Source: Datnioides undecimradiatus (taxonomy: Eukaryota > Chordata > Actinopteri > Lobotiformes > Datnioididae). From it: a stretch of DNA of 64,000 nt. How positions within the stretch are numbered: the stretch's first letter is position 1; every line of letters starts with the position of its first letter. The DNA lies in assembly GCA_008933995.1 (NCBI GenBank), contig WARS01002740.1, positions 210,112 to 274,111 of the forward strand, given 5' to 3'. The translations under genes and the position numbers were made by a program. The notes under the pieces are model-generated. The model ran no database searches and was not told the DNA's origin. It saw only the letters and a program-made list of their open reading frames with translations. Below, in pieces: positions 25,301 to 36,689 of this stretch.

Positions 25301-25540
25301 ACTAAGAAATATCATTAATTACTCTATGAACTCACATTGGTATGCAGATTATACACAATTACACTTATTAATCAAACCAGATCAAGGTAGATAGCTACCC
25401 ACTCAGAGCAAGGCTCTGCTCAAGGTTTCTGCCTGTTTAAAGGAAGTTTTTCCTTACTGCTGTTACCAAGTGTTTGCTTGTGGTTGGAACTGCTGGGTGC
25501 AATTAATATAGATAACACCTGTTGGGATTGGTTTTCTGGC
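25300..25540 (+). mobile_element. Rex1-like LINE fragment, internally deleted
   Basis: A broken RT piece (HWYADYTQLHLLIKPDQ-like reading, about 25337-25385) is joined directly to 3' UTR sequence (TCAAGGTTTCTGCCTGTTTA at about 25420, then CCTTACTGCTGTTACCAAGT). These are the Rex1 YADD region and the Rex1 3' UTR, so most of the RT and UTR is deleted between them. Confidence 0.65.
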
Positions 25541-27006
25541 TTCATCTTCTTTTTGTAGTCTTCATTTATCGTTTAACCACCATATTACATGAAATCTTAA
25601 TTCTAATGTAGCCTAATATACACTTAATACTACATACAAATTGGTTGACCATACTTGATAGCTGCTAAAATTACATTGTAAACATAAATTAATATTATGA
25701 TCATAATAGCATGTAGTATCAAAATGATGCAGTAAATAAGGTCAGGTTTTGCCAGTATTCAGTTTGTAAAGTGACCCCAGTGTAGCATCTCCTTATGTTC
25801 TAAAAGCAAAGGTTATAAATGTAGATTCTCTTGTGTGTGGAAGAAGGAGGACGTTTGGCTGTTTCACCTCAGTACTTGATTCCCCATTGTCAAACTGTCT
25901 ACTCTGCCAACTGTGTTGGCCTTGGAGGGTGGGTTATGTTGCATTCCTGTCTATCTTGCTCAAGTATTGGTACCCAAACCCTTTTAACTGAGTGTGGCAA
26001 ATGGAGCTGTGAATGATTTAGGATGCTATTTGAAGACTGCTGAAAGATCTACTACTATGATATGGGTTGTAAACAGAAGAAACAGTCTATTGGTCTAAGG
26101 ACAGAGCAGAGAGGAGGCAAAAGGGAAATACAAACTTGGGTCTGTCGGTTAAGTGGCCTAATTCATTGTTATCCAAGAGATCACAAACAAACAACTCTAA
26201 ATAGCATTCAGTATATGTGTATGGAGAGTGGGAAGCAGAAGAATCAAGGTGTAAATAAGCAATTTTATTCCCATCACTTTGTAACAGTGTTAATTTCAAG
26301 TCTCTCTCACAAGTGCAGCCAACAGACTGCCATAATTAAAGGTGCATAGATTGGGTGTGACCTCAACTCAACCTCAACTGCTGTCAATTAAGTATTTATA
26401 CAACAATGTATAGGGAGCTGGATTACCAAGTTCCTCTTTCTTTCACTTTAAAAGGTACTGAATATGAACATATCTTTCCATTATCCCATCTACCACTTAA
26501 AATTAGAAATACCATAGACCCCATACTCCACTTTTAGATGCATTTTTAGAAAAAGGACAAAACAAACAAAAGCATACCAACATACATACCAATAACAGTG
26601 TAAAGCACAAATGTTTACATGTTTAAAACCTCTGGGTCTGAATTACTGTTTTGAGGAGAGTTTTCTCCAGGGTACAGAAGGGACAGTTATAAGACTTGCA
26701 AACACACTGTAGGAAAAGCAACATCTTCATTCTATTATCACATATTTGAATGCACCAATATGTATCACTATCTAAAGGAACCGTGATGATGGATGGTGCA
26801 GATATTCCCAACTGGATTCCTGTGTTGAGAAAGAAACAGAGATTGAGTTTAAAACACATTTAGTACATTCATTACAGTACACAGATTATTATTAATTAAT
26901 TATTATTACGTTATATGTAATACAATAAATATAAACATTTTCAAACCAGGCACCAAGGCATGATTTGATGAAAAAGGTAACAAGCGGATGGCAAAATTCA
27001 TTTTGC
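25541..27006. other. Intergenic, nothing recognised
   Basis: Only short frames without recognisable similarity are present. No known repeat was identified in this 1.5-kb stretch. Confidence 0.45.
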
Positions 27007-27754
27007 TTAAAAAAAACCATGTTTTTTCTTGCCTATACATATTTAAACTTGTCCCCTCAGTCTACCAACTCAGAGAATAAGGAAGGCAGACAAGTCCTGC
27101 ATTGTCTCTACAGCCCACCCACTGGTAAATGTTCAGATTGAGTGTTACAGTCGTTACATAATGACAGGAGTGATTTACATAGGCCATCCTCCTCTGAGTG
27201 AAACCACTCCCCTGAGTAGTCTGAGAGGGGGGTTCATCCTGCTAGGTGAAGTTCGCTGTTTTCAGCGGTAAGCTAGCGGTGTGTTGCGATATCGTCAGTC
27301 AGAGCGAGACATACAAAGTGCTCTGTTGTTGGCAGAAAAAATTAACACACATGCCTATATTCTGTCCCAGCCAAAGAAGAGACTGTGGTTGCGTTTAATG
27401 TTTTAATTTTTTTTTTTTAACCGTTTCCTCCCACTGTTTGCGGTCAGATTCTGGATCACAGCTGTTATGTACAGCTGTAGGCTGCTCATCGGGAGTGGTA
27501 GCCATGTTGGAGACTGGTCCTGCACTACTCTGCACCCTCCCCCTTCATACGTCATTCATGCAGCCAATCAGCGCAGTGCCTCATTATCATAGCCTCCTCA
27601 CCCACTCAGAACTCCGCATAGATAATGAAGACTGCAGACCCACCTAAGAGGCTGAATTTCAAGTTTTTTTTGCAAAAAATTTAAAAAGCGTGTTTTTAAG
27701 ACATCCAGGACCTGTTTAAAACAGCTTTCAGTTGCCATAATATGTCACCTTTAA
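27007..27754 (-). mobile_element. TTAA-flanked non-autonomous element with promoter and short start frame
   Basis: The minus strand begins at a TTAA (27754) with TTAAAGGTGACATATTATGG, the terminal sequence also seen at 55683-55721, and ends at another TTAA (27007). TTAA at both ends suggests a piggyBac-type target. Internally on the minus strand there is a CCAAT-box-like GATTGGCTGCATGAATGACG, then CCAACATGGCTACC with an ATG at 27505. This opens a frame of about 29 codons starting MATTPDEQPTAVHNSC and containing DPESD. It then runs into an A-rich tract. No transposase is present. Related pieces are at 20345, 47840 and 55255. Confidence 0.6.
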
Positions 27755-29068
27755 GGTAGACAGAACTTAGATGTTTCAAATACAATACCTTAAATTGATA
27801 CATTTTTACAATAAATTTAAAATGTAAAATGAAGTGTTACTAATTATCTCAATTTACTGTGAATAAAGTGGAGGATGATCTCACAACAGCACAGCGCTTT
27901 TTGTCTTTCGAAGATAAGTTTTTGTACGTGTAAGACATGCTATCTTTGGTTTTGAAGCATGATACAATTGAAGTATGTTGTGTATTTGTTTGATATACTC
28001 TTTCAAACCCTTTAAAAAGTCAGTAACAACTTCCACCATATGGAGGAAAAGGATATTCAAGCACAACATCTGAACATTTATACAGGCAGACTACTAAAGA
28101 ACTAAGACTTCTAGTATCCATCCTATCTAAGCCTACCAGCTTAAAAGGGTCATTGCAGAAATGGTTTCCTTATCTCTTACCTCTATTTGAGGTTGAACAC
28201 TATCTGCTAACTGAAAAAAAAGTAGTCAGGGAGAGGGAGCACTCTCTTACCTCGGGGTTATCAAACAAGAACCCTCCAAGCATTTTGTATATCGCATGAT
28301 TTAAAAACAGTCCACACTGCCTCCACACCATCCACCAAGGCCACCCACCAAGGTCCACACATTTGGACAAGTTACTAATCAGTAAATTTCCAGCCAATAC
28401 ATAATGAAAATAAACACAAGCATAGACAGGGTTATGTCTCCTGACAAAAAGCAACACATGCACAAAATGATTGGATGGATTGTGGAAACCGAGAAGGAAG
28501 AACCAACAATCAGACAAGACGAGACCTCACAGCTCATGTGGAGACTCTAACGCATGTGGTTGCAGCTTTAATGGACTTTGGATACAGTGCACATCTGTAC
28601 TAGCTATTCACACCAGAGCTCAGGGAACTGCAACTGGAGTTTTGTGTGTGGGAATACAGAACCTTTGACTGTTTAAAAACAGGTAGGTAGCAGAGAAACA
28701 TGATTCTGTATTTGGCCATTCTACAGTTTGAATCCCACCATATAACATGTCATGATCGTACCACATGTAAGATCTGACAATCAAAATGCAAAATTACTGC
28801 AAAAGAGTGAACCCTGTTCTTGAGAGACAGGACTTAACCCTCAAAATACCTTTTGAGCAGCACCACCAAATGATAAAATGAATCTAATCACACATTTTAT
28901 AAATGGTTATGGAGCAATAGGGCTATTTTACTTTGATTCACAAGCGTGCATCATTGAATGGTCCTGGAGGGACATTGATTCCCAATTACTCAGTAGCATT
29001 ACTGAAGAAGCTTTTTGACTCAGAGACTCAGAGTAAAGCCTTGATTGGTATGATGTAATTACAAAGTC
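27755..29068. other. Intergenic, nothing recognised
   Basis: No convincing coding exon or repeat was found. Small frames on both strands around 28200-28670 lack recognisable similarity. Confidence 0.45.
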
Positions 29069-29073
29069 ATTCT

Positions 29074-29485
29074 TGTCATGGTTTTGAGTTGAGTTTCTTA
29101 TTTCCTGTTTTATTTTGAAAAGTTTTTCCCTTGTATGTTTTCATGTACTTGTTCCTGTCCTTGATTAGTTTATTGGTCTCACCTGTGTCTCGTTTTCCTG
29201 CCCTCCCCTGTCTATTTAAGTTGTGTCATTGCCTTGTTCTGTGTTGGTTTATTCACTATGTTTGTCTCCATGTTCCTGACTTGATTCCTAGTGTTTCCCC
29301 GTGTGTTCTTTGAAATTTTGGATTTTGATTACCCTGTCATGTTTGGACTGATTACCTGGATTTCGACCCTTCCTGCCTTGACCAGTCGTAAGCCTAAGCC
29401 CTTAAATAAACTGTTAAAGTATCTTTTGGCCCTTGTCCCTGTCTGCATTTGGGTCCTCCTCTCTCCTCGTGACCAAGCCGTGACA
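29074..29485 (+). mobile_element. Solo LTR with 5-bp target duplication
   Basis: The 412-bp block starts TGTCATGG and ends CCGTGACA, the TG...CA ends of an LTR with matching inverted tips. It is flanked by ATTCT at 29069-29073 and again at 29486-29490, a 5-bp target-site duplication. Inside are a TATA-like TCTATTTAAG (about 29211) and a poly(A) signal AATAAA (29404-29409), in the order expected for a plus-strand LTR. No internal region remains, so it is a product of LTR-LTR recombination. A 5' piece of the same family lies at 54206-54425. It sits 250 bp downstream of the apobec2 stop codon. Confidence 0.85.
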
Positions 29486-29733
29486 ATTCTTCCTCAGTTA
29501 GCAACAATCTTTTTAATCTTACATGTGTATAATACACCTTACAAATTCCTTGCTTTCTTACCCATACACTAAATATATTATTATTGCTTACTAAATTTGT
29601 TTGACCTTTCTTTTAATTGCCAATCTTTGTTGTATGCTGTACCCCACTCTTATTTCTCCACATTTGCAGTCTATCTTGCTCTATAACATGCAAAATAACA
29701 AAAAGGGCTAATTTTTCTTTAAACTTACTGTTT

Positions 29734-30037
29734 TCACTGTAGAATGTCAGCCAGCTTCTCGTGATAATACTCATAGTTTTCTTTGCAGTCTTCCCACAGG
29801 TTCAGAGGTTGATCTTCATTTTCCACAAACGTGTCCCACATGTAGGAGAAATCCAGAGGCTTCATCACCCTCAACTTACACCCAGAAAGTTTCAGGACCT
29901 TCAGCCCAGCTTGGATCTCTTCTTCCTCCCACTCAAAAAGCCGAGCAGCAAAAATGCTTAGCTTAATGTTTTTCCTGACTTTCAACAATTCAGCTATCTT
30001 TCCTGCACAAGCAGAGCAGGGACTGGAAGACACATAC
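29734..30037 (-). CDS. apobec2: apobec2 coding exon 3 (PCxxC motif) and stop
   Basis: Encodes residues 147-247. It starts right after CCTTACAG with YVSSSPCSACAGKIAELLK, giving the two zinc-binding cysteines. Then come the fold elements SIFAARLFEWEEEEIQAG and LKLSGCKLRVMKPLDFSYMW. It ends LADILQ with TGA at 29736-29734. Confidence 0.95.
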
Positions 30038-33000
30038 CTGTAAGGGAGAAGAAATATATGAATTTACCAAAAAAAACAATAAGGAATAAGTCTTAATTAC
30101 TTTCATACTGGATAAATATTTAATTCCATGCAATAACCAGCAGACAACCACTGCAACATTTAACACCATAATCTGTTAAGGTTTTATTTTTTTTTTCTTC
30201 TAACATGAAATCAGAAGAATTAGAGTACTACTACTCTGTCTTTAGATTGATTACTGAGTTTCTGGCATGTCAACAATAAACTAAAAAAAAACACTGTAAC
30301 TTGATTGTTCCACAGTTTGTTTAGCTCTAAACTGTAATGTGTGCAATAACAACATGTTGGATGTTTGGCTGCATGACATATAAACAAAGCCTAACCATAA
30401 AGGTTGGGTGTTTGTAAAAAAGTGGGCGATTGTGTATATTTGATCAGAGTTCCAAACTGCATGTTGGCATTTTTTTTCTTTTGTATATTTAATGGCAGAA
30501 CGCTTTGCATTTGGGAGGAAAGTATGTGACAAAACAAACAAGTGAATATTAACAACTCAAACATAATAATTGCAAGGAGAATGTTGTACAGTCTAAAAAT
30601 AAGTTATTTTCTCTTTTTTTTCTATACTTTGCCACATTCTCTGTGTCACATACCATCTGACTGTTTAAGAGAGATATATACCAGGTGACTGTGTATTTAA
30701 GTGCAGGATCATAGTGTGGAAGGCACTGTATGAAGAAAGCCTCTTCAGCATGAGGCCCAGTATGCTCATCCTCTAGGTAGCCCTTCAGCAGCCCTTCAGC
30801 TGTGTTTCCTTTATCCACCAGGTAACACAGGATGGTTTTGTTGCGACCTGAGGAGTATTCCACATTCTTGAACTGGAACTTAAAGACAAGAGGATCAATC
30901 CGGTCCCTGTATAAAGAAACAATAAATTAAAGAAATATTTGATTAGTTTTCACGTTCAGAAATTTTTTTATTTTATTTTATTTTTTTACTAGATCTGCAA
31001 TGAGGGCAGTCTTATTTGAAATAATAAGGTCATGATTTCATGTTCATCTTGTTTTCTTTTTTAAATACTATAAATATACTATATATGCTGCCATAAGACG
31101 TATTCACTCATTTTCTGTTACTGATGTTTGTGCTGTTGGTTAGTAACTCTGCTGCTCTAGCTCAAAATGGTCGAATTTCCTATATTTTTGTTTCAGCAAA
31201 CAAGTACCCTCTCTCTGTGTGAACGCTGAACACACACCCGTTCTACTCAAGCACACATCCTTTTAGCTGCTCTTGCTACTCTCTGATTTATTTAATGACC
31301 CACACAAAATATATGGTCACATTTTATAATTAATTACGTAAGTAAGTAATTTTGTTTGTCTTTATTTCTGAGATTGTACTTTTGTAAGAAGAATACTCTA
31401 GTTTGAGGCATTATTTCCTCACATTTCCCCTGTTATTACAGGTTTGTAATGTAAAGTTGTGTCGCAATATGTAATGTATGTTACTATGTGTTAGATTTAA
31501 TTTAATTTTGTTGAATTTTGTTTCTTCAGCTCAGAAAATCTTGCAGGCAGTGTAAGTTGGTGCAATAGTCTTCCTTATTCACACTATGAGTGGTGCAGAA
31601 TAATGTAGGACCTAAAAATAACCTATTTTATGGTGATGTGAACTTTTTTTAAAAAACTGTGAACCAAGTGAAAATGCTGACTGATTATAAACTAGTTAAG
31701 GTATTTTGTTTGATTTATGATAGGCCCTTTATATTGGCAAACTAACTTGGGAAAACAGGAAACAACATACAGAAAGATGGAAAATGAGGAATATTTTTCA
31801 TGTTGGTAAAAATTAAGCCTGCTGAGCAAAGCTGTACTGGACAGAAGCAATCAAAGTCTCTGTCATTCTTTCTCCTGTTATTACAGACTCTTGTCTGTTT
31901 ACAGGTCTCAGCCTGGGACCTGTTACACATGCTATCCATTTCTATTCAATTATAATACTTTAGCTTAGCAGTTGCCAATCGTTTCTCTGTCTCCCTCTTG
32001 CATTGCTGCTCTCTCTTTCTTGGTATGACAGATGTTTAGCTATTTCTCTGCTTCCTTAAGTGATACCGGTACTTGTAACAAACTTAGTTTATTTGTCGTG
32101 TTGGAGGTGAGGCTTGAATTTAATTTCAGTTTGAAGAAGAATTTTAGACACGGCTCTGCACAGTGGAAATTCAGTCTTTATGTTGACCGTAAACGTAAAA
32201 CCGTTAGCTGTCAATGATGACACTTTGGATGGGGCAGCTCTCATTTCTGTAAATCTGTTCAAGCTTATTAGTAAACCAAAACCAATAACCCGAGATGAGA
32301 CCACAAGGCAGAATTGCAGTTCTACACACTTTTCTGTGCTTTTAGGAGCCTTTACAGCAATCGCCTATACAAAAACACATTTGAGACTTGACCCACGACC
32401 AGTTAAATTAAGAGGGGGTTAGATGCAGACTCCTAAACATTAGATCTCTTATAACTAAAGCTACATTAGTGGATTATTTAGTTTCAGATGATCGCATTCA
32501 TTTTTTTCAGTTTTACTGAAACCTGGCTATGTCATGGAGAACATGCCGAAATGAATATACTCCTTATAGTCATATTAACACAGTCATATTAACACTTACA
32601 TCCCACAAGGCACTGGCAGACGAGGTGGAGTTGCAGCCATATTCGGCACTAACCTCTAATCTATTAGTAAGCCCTAAACATAAACTTAATTACATAACTC
32701 ATATAATTGTTACTCATTCAAAAGCGTTGCTCTCAGTATCTCACACCCAACCTGGAAAACACTACACCCAATTATATTTGTCATAGTGAACCACCACCAG
32801 TCCATATCAGACCTTTTATTTGAACCCTCTAAATTTTTATCAAATCTAGCACTTGAAACAGATAAAGAGATTATCATATATGATTTTAATAATCATTACG
32901 ACATCATTAGCAATACCCTTATTCATTTGTGTGTTTATGCCATTATTAAATGTGATTGGCTTCTTCCAGATTTATGTATGTAAACCCAAACACTGTTGTA

Positions 33001-34844
33001 AACATACAATTCAGAAGCTTGTTTTTAAGGCATGTTTTGCTGGGACTGAACCAACGGACCCGGTGAAGGTTAAAACATTGGGACATTTGGGGTGGCCTGA
33101 ACTATTTTTAACCTCACTCAATTTTGGGTTGGACCAAATAGCTGGGTTCGGTGGGGTTATTTTGTTTGTGCCTTTAGATGATTGTTTATTTACTTATTTG
33201 ATTTTTATAGTGTATTCTGTTAATGTTTTATTTTGTAGTCCAATTAGTGTTTTTGTTTTTGTTTTTTTTTGTTGTTTTTTTATAAACTCACACTAGGCAT
33301 GTGTGAGTGGGGTGAACTTTATTTTGGGGAAGCCTTCTGTGTGGCCAGCTCCCTCCCCCTTGGTAAACCTCAGCTCTGCTGCCCGTTCCTTCCCCCAAGA
33401 TTAATGAGTGAATGTGATTTTGTTTTGTTTTTTTGTTGGTTTTTTTAATATAACTATTTATTGTAATAAAGCAGTGTTTTTAAAAGACAAATTGAACCAT
33501 GTCTCCTGTTTATGGTGGACCGAATCTGCACTTGTCCTAGGTGTAGTATTTCCTTGGGTGAAATTCCCAAGGTGGTGTTGTCGGACTCATTTTCATGGTT
33601 TCATTTTTGTTCACCCTCCATTTCATTAAATTCCATTCCTCATCTTTGGCGTACACCGCTGCGCACCACTTGCCACAAGTGCCTTAAACAGAACATTGTG
33701 TGCCAGAATTTCTTCTAGTTAAACAGAGAGGACTGAATTTTCCTTGGAGCCAACAAAGAATAATTCAAAGTCCCTTCTCATCTCCAGTCACTAAAAACCA
33801 CAAACCTAGACCTTAATTCCAAGAGCCACATTAAAGTATTTACAAAGTCACGCTACTATCACGTGAAACATCAGCAGGATTTGGAGATTAAACAGGCTCA
33901 ACTAATGTAATGGTGTCTCAACAGGTCTGTCTACTAAAATAATCACACAGGAACTGATTCAGAATCCCGCTACTTGAGTCCTGACCCAGTCCAGTATATC
34001 AAATAATTAATTTTATAATATTGTTGATTTCCAAAGCATTGAATTGTTACGGACCAAAATACATTTCTGCTAGGCTGTTACAATAAGAACCATTCTGACC
34101 TCTGACTATCTTGGGCATGATGCCAGAGTCATACATGAACATGTGTGACCAAATTCCCAGAAAACTGCAACTTCCAGATCCTTAAAATCAAGACAGGGAA
34201 GTGTTTCCTAATTGCAATTGTCTTCGAATGACTATTTTACGGTGGACTCGTTTGGACTTCTCATGTTTCTAATGTCTTATTTTAGTGAATTTTTTGTTTT
34301 CAGTTTTTGTTTTTTCTATTTAGATGACAGGTTAAGGTTATTTTGAAATCACATTGTTTCTGCAAGGGGTTAGCAGATTTAGCCTTAAATTTAAACCTCA
34401 AATGTTTCTACCTTAGGCATAAATAGGATAAGATCTGCATCAGCACTCCTTAATGTCAGGCAAGTCCACACTAGTGTTTCTCAGTGTAAGCATATGTCTG
34501 TGAACCTCTTTTCTGCTAACTGGTGTGATCTGCCAAGAGAAACTATCTAATCTGTCTAAACACATGTAGAAAAAATAATGAATTCAATCAGCGATGCACA
34601 GCCTTACCTGTCTGTAAAAAGACACTTACCCTGCAATGATTTCAAATGGAGGTAGTTCCAATGCCTCAACCTGAAAGTCTCTATTTTGACCAGCTACAGC
34701 ACCATTGGTTATTGTCGATGATGGAAGTTCTTTATTATCCACTGCTGCTTCATTCTTCACCTCCTCTACATCCTTGGTCGTTTGAGCAGACTCCTTTTCT
34801 TTCCTCATTTCATTTCTTATAAGTGGATGACTTTTGTCAGCCAT
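29734..34844 (-). CDS. apobec2: apobec2, cytidine-deaminase family protein (3 coding exons)
   Basis: The coding exons are 34844-34630, 30906-30682 and 30037-29734. All junctions are GT-AG and keep frame, giving 247 residues. The central zinc-deaminase motif is intact: H124-A-E126 in GPHAEEAFF, and C154/C157 in SSPCSAC. Other APOBEC2 hallmarks are NVEYSSGRNKT and DPALKYTVTWYVSSSPC. The tail LADILQ also matches the family. Mammalian APOBEC2 is about 224 residues; the extra length here is a Lys/Glu-rich N-terminus of low complexity. APOBEC2 is a muscle-enriched member of the AID/APOBEC family with no firmly established deaminase activity. Teleosts often have two copies, and I cannot tell which this is. 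No frameshift or stop is seen, so it is probably a working gene. Confidence 0.95.
30038..30681 (-). other. apobec2 intron 2
   Basis: A 644-base intron bounded by GTATAT and CTTACAG. It is A+T-rich and contains no recognisable repeat or gene. Confidence 0.8.
30682..30906 (-). CDS. apobec2: apobec2 coding exon 2 (HAE motif)
   Basis: Encodes residues 72-147, from DRIDPLVFKFQFKNVEY to DPALKYTVTW. It carries the zinc-binding histidine and catalytic-type glutamate in HAEEAFF. The acceptor is TTTATACAG before GGACCGG. The donor GTATAT is a weak match to consensus, and the Trp codon is split TG|G. Confidence 0.95.
30907..32149 (-). other. apobec2 intron 1, 3' part
   Basis: A+T-rich intronic sequence without a recognised element. 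The 3.7-kb intron 1 (30907-34629) also contains the Rex1 5' fragment and an LTR-like repeat on the opposite strand, listed separately. Confidence 0.6.
32150..32990 (+). mobile_element. Rex1-like LINE 5' fragment (endonuclease domain) in apobec2 intron 1
   Basis: Plus-strand frames give LNIRSLITKATLVDYLVSDD near 32432-32490, an ETWL-like EN box near 32517 and, from 32840, LSNLALETDKEIIIYDFNNH. The last matches the GDF(N) motif of the APE endonuclease with G changed to Y. The order fits the N-terminal half of Rex1; the RT is absent. Frames shift several times. It lies antisense to apobec2. Confidence 0.7.
33000..33640 (+). repeat. LTR-like repeat related to 22880-24450, in apobec2 intron 1
   Basis: From about 33297 this matches the 24-kb repeat in order: TGTGAGTGGGGTG, GGTAAACCTCAG, an AATAAAG poly(A)-type signal (33465), and GAACCATGTCTCCTG. 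A hairpin CCTTGGG-TGAAATT-CCCAAGG follows at 33552-33572, then TGGTGTTGTCGG. It is shorter and T-richer. The first 300 bases are only weakly attributable. Confidence 0.5.
33641..34629 (-). other. apobec2 intron 1, 5' part
   Basis: No element or exon recognised between the LTR-like repeat and coding exon 1. Confidence 0.5.
34630..34844 (-). CDS. apobec2: apobec2 coding exon 1
   Basis: Encodes residues 1-72, starting MADKSHPLIR and ending in LELPPFEIIAG. The start ATG (34844) lies in CTTTTGCAATGG. The donor is GTAAGTG at 34629. The last glycine codon is split (GG|G). The segment is rich in Lys, Glu and Ala and is the least conserved part of the family; PPFEI marks the beginning of the conserved fold. 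Confidence 0.93.
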
Positions 34845-35459
34845 TGCAAAAGAATGACAGTCAAGAAAATTGGTGGATTAAGGAAGTCTGTATAAAAATT
34901 ACTACTATGGGAAAATGTGATAAAGATTGGAGGTGAGGACAGAAACAAAACTGCCTAAACAGAAGACAACCACAGATGAAGAGAGAGCAAGTTAGGGGGA
35001 GGGTTGGAATGGTTGAGATGGCAGGGGAGAGGCAAGGGAAGAACATATGGCAAAGAGCTAACCAAACAGAAGGAGAGATAGAGAAACAGTATATGTAAAC
35101 CATACAAACAGCTTTGTCCACAAAGTCAGCTATTCAATGGCTCATATGGAAAATGACTGACTGTGGTGAGGGAAGGCCTTACTCTAACATAATTAAAACA
35201 TCAGAAAAAAACTTTGAGGGATGTATAACTAATCAAATGTTTAATTCTAATACATTTCATAGGTGGGTTATAGCTTCTTATAAGTCAACTTAGTCTATGA
35301 CTTCACAAGCATTGAACAGGGAACACAAAATACAGTTTTTCTGGCACAGGAATTCAAAGTATAAAAACACTATATTAAAACTCAGCAAACATTATCATCC
35401 ATCAGCAGCTTGAATCTAAAAATATCAGTACAAGCCTTTAAAGGCTCATATGGGTCAAG
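34845..35459. other. apobec2 upstream region
   Basis: Immediately upstream of the apobec2 start codon. It should hold the 5' UTR and perhaps the promoter, but I see no convincing TATA box or defined start site. A 5' non-coding exon cannot be excluded. Confidence 0.35.
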
Positions 35460-36040
35460 CCATGGTAGACGCATACAGGCAGCTGCGGCTCACAGACCCA
35501 GCAGGTCTATTTAAAGACCCTGGTGGGTGGGGGAGGCACCAGCTCCAGCTCTTCATTGGTTTCTTTGTTTATTTGGATTTGGAAGACTAAGACTGCTGCT
35601 ATTGTTGTCACCTGATACATACAATACAGGCAGCAGTTATCTTGTCAGTGTGAAAGCATTGTCATACTGTTTTGCTTGTGTTTATTTCCCTGAAGTTCTT
35701 GGTTTTGTTGCAGCTTTAGTTGTCCTTTTACTTTATAGACATGAACGCAACAACACTCTACTTCCCACACTATCCCTGTATTTAGAAGATTATGCTATTT
35801 TTGTTTGATTATTTCGGGCTTTTGGACTGCTACCATTTCATTGGATTTTGCAACCATTTTTGAAGACACTTTGAGTGTGTGAAATGCAAATTTGTCTTCC
35901 TTGTTTTTTTTTTTTAAACCAACATATATTGTGTGAAACACCAGGAAGGAGCAAGTGATGTTGGGACTGCTGGCTGAAATAAAATAGCCCCTTCTCCCTC
36001 TACTGCTGGTGTAACCCAGGTTACTAGGCCCTTAAATAAA
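35460..36040 (+). repeat. Possible third LTR-like repeat
   Basis: It contains a TATA-like CTATTTAAAGACC (35507), T-rich sequence, a poly(A)-type AATAAAAT (about 35979), and a CTGG-TGTAAC-CCAG hairpin (about 36008). This layout resembles the repeats at 22880 and 33000, but direct sequence identity is low, so the link is tentative. Confidence 0.35.
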
Positions 36041-36229
36041 TTCATATTTTAATGTGACAAATAAATAGGTGGTTTGATTTAAAATAATCTTACACAGAAG
36101 AAATAAATAGGATTTATGATTAAAATCTTAAATATGTCAATAAATAGATTTTTTTAAAAAAACAAAAAAACGATTAATGTACACATATTTATTTAGATCT
36201 GTTAAAGGGTATTTTGTTTTATTTCATGT

Positions 36230-36640
36230 GTGGGGAATGTGCCTTTCGTACAAGATCAAATGATATGAGGAGATCACGTGATGTACAGTAACCAATCGGG
36301 CGCCATCAGGGCATACGTGCCATCGCGTGGTGCTCTCTCTCTCTCTCTCTCTGTCGGATTAACGTTGAGGTGGCTACATGCTAACCTTTCGTGGCAGATA
36401 TTATCGTTTTTTTGGGCAAGAGAGCAAAATATTCAGACATTTTAGTTACGGTTTCTATCGGCGGAGAGAGGGAAACCTGCTTTTCCTCCTCGGAGAATCG
36501 ATTAGTGGACTGTGTATCCCGCGAAGAAGACGAGAGAAGACGTGAGTTGAGTTTATTAGCTGCCGTGGCACTAGCTTTAGCCATTAGCTACATGAACTTT
36601 GTTAAATTACATTTGTGAAATTTTACTTTAATTTTACGGG
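36230..36640 (+). promoter_or_regulatory. CpG-containing promoter-like block with (CT)n
   Basis: Within 150 bases there are a CACGTG E-box (36274), CCAATCGG (36292), several CGs and a (CT)n run (36333-36350), followed by a 75-codon plus frame of no recognised type. This looks promoter-like, but whether it serves a host gene or an old transposon is unknown. It lies about 1.4 kb upstream of apobec2 on the opposite strand. Confidence 0.3.
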
Positions 36641-36689
36641 GGGGAAACAAAGTGTACGGTTTATTAAAAATGATTAAGTCCAAGTTAAA

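Noticed and set aside
32853-33296. A membrane protein from the hydrophobic 147-codon frame
   Set aside because: It begins in Rex1 endonuclease sequence and runs into a T-rich LTR-like repeat; the hydrophobicity comes from base composition.
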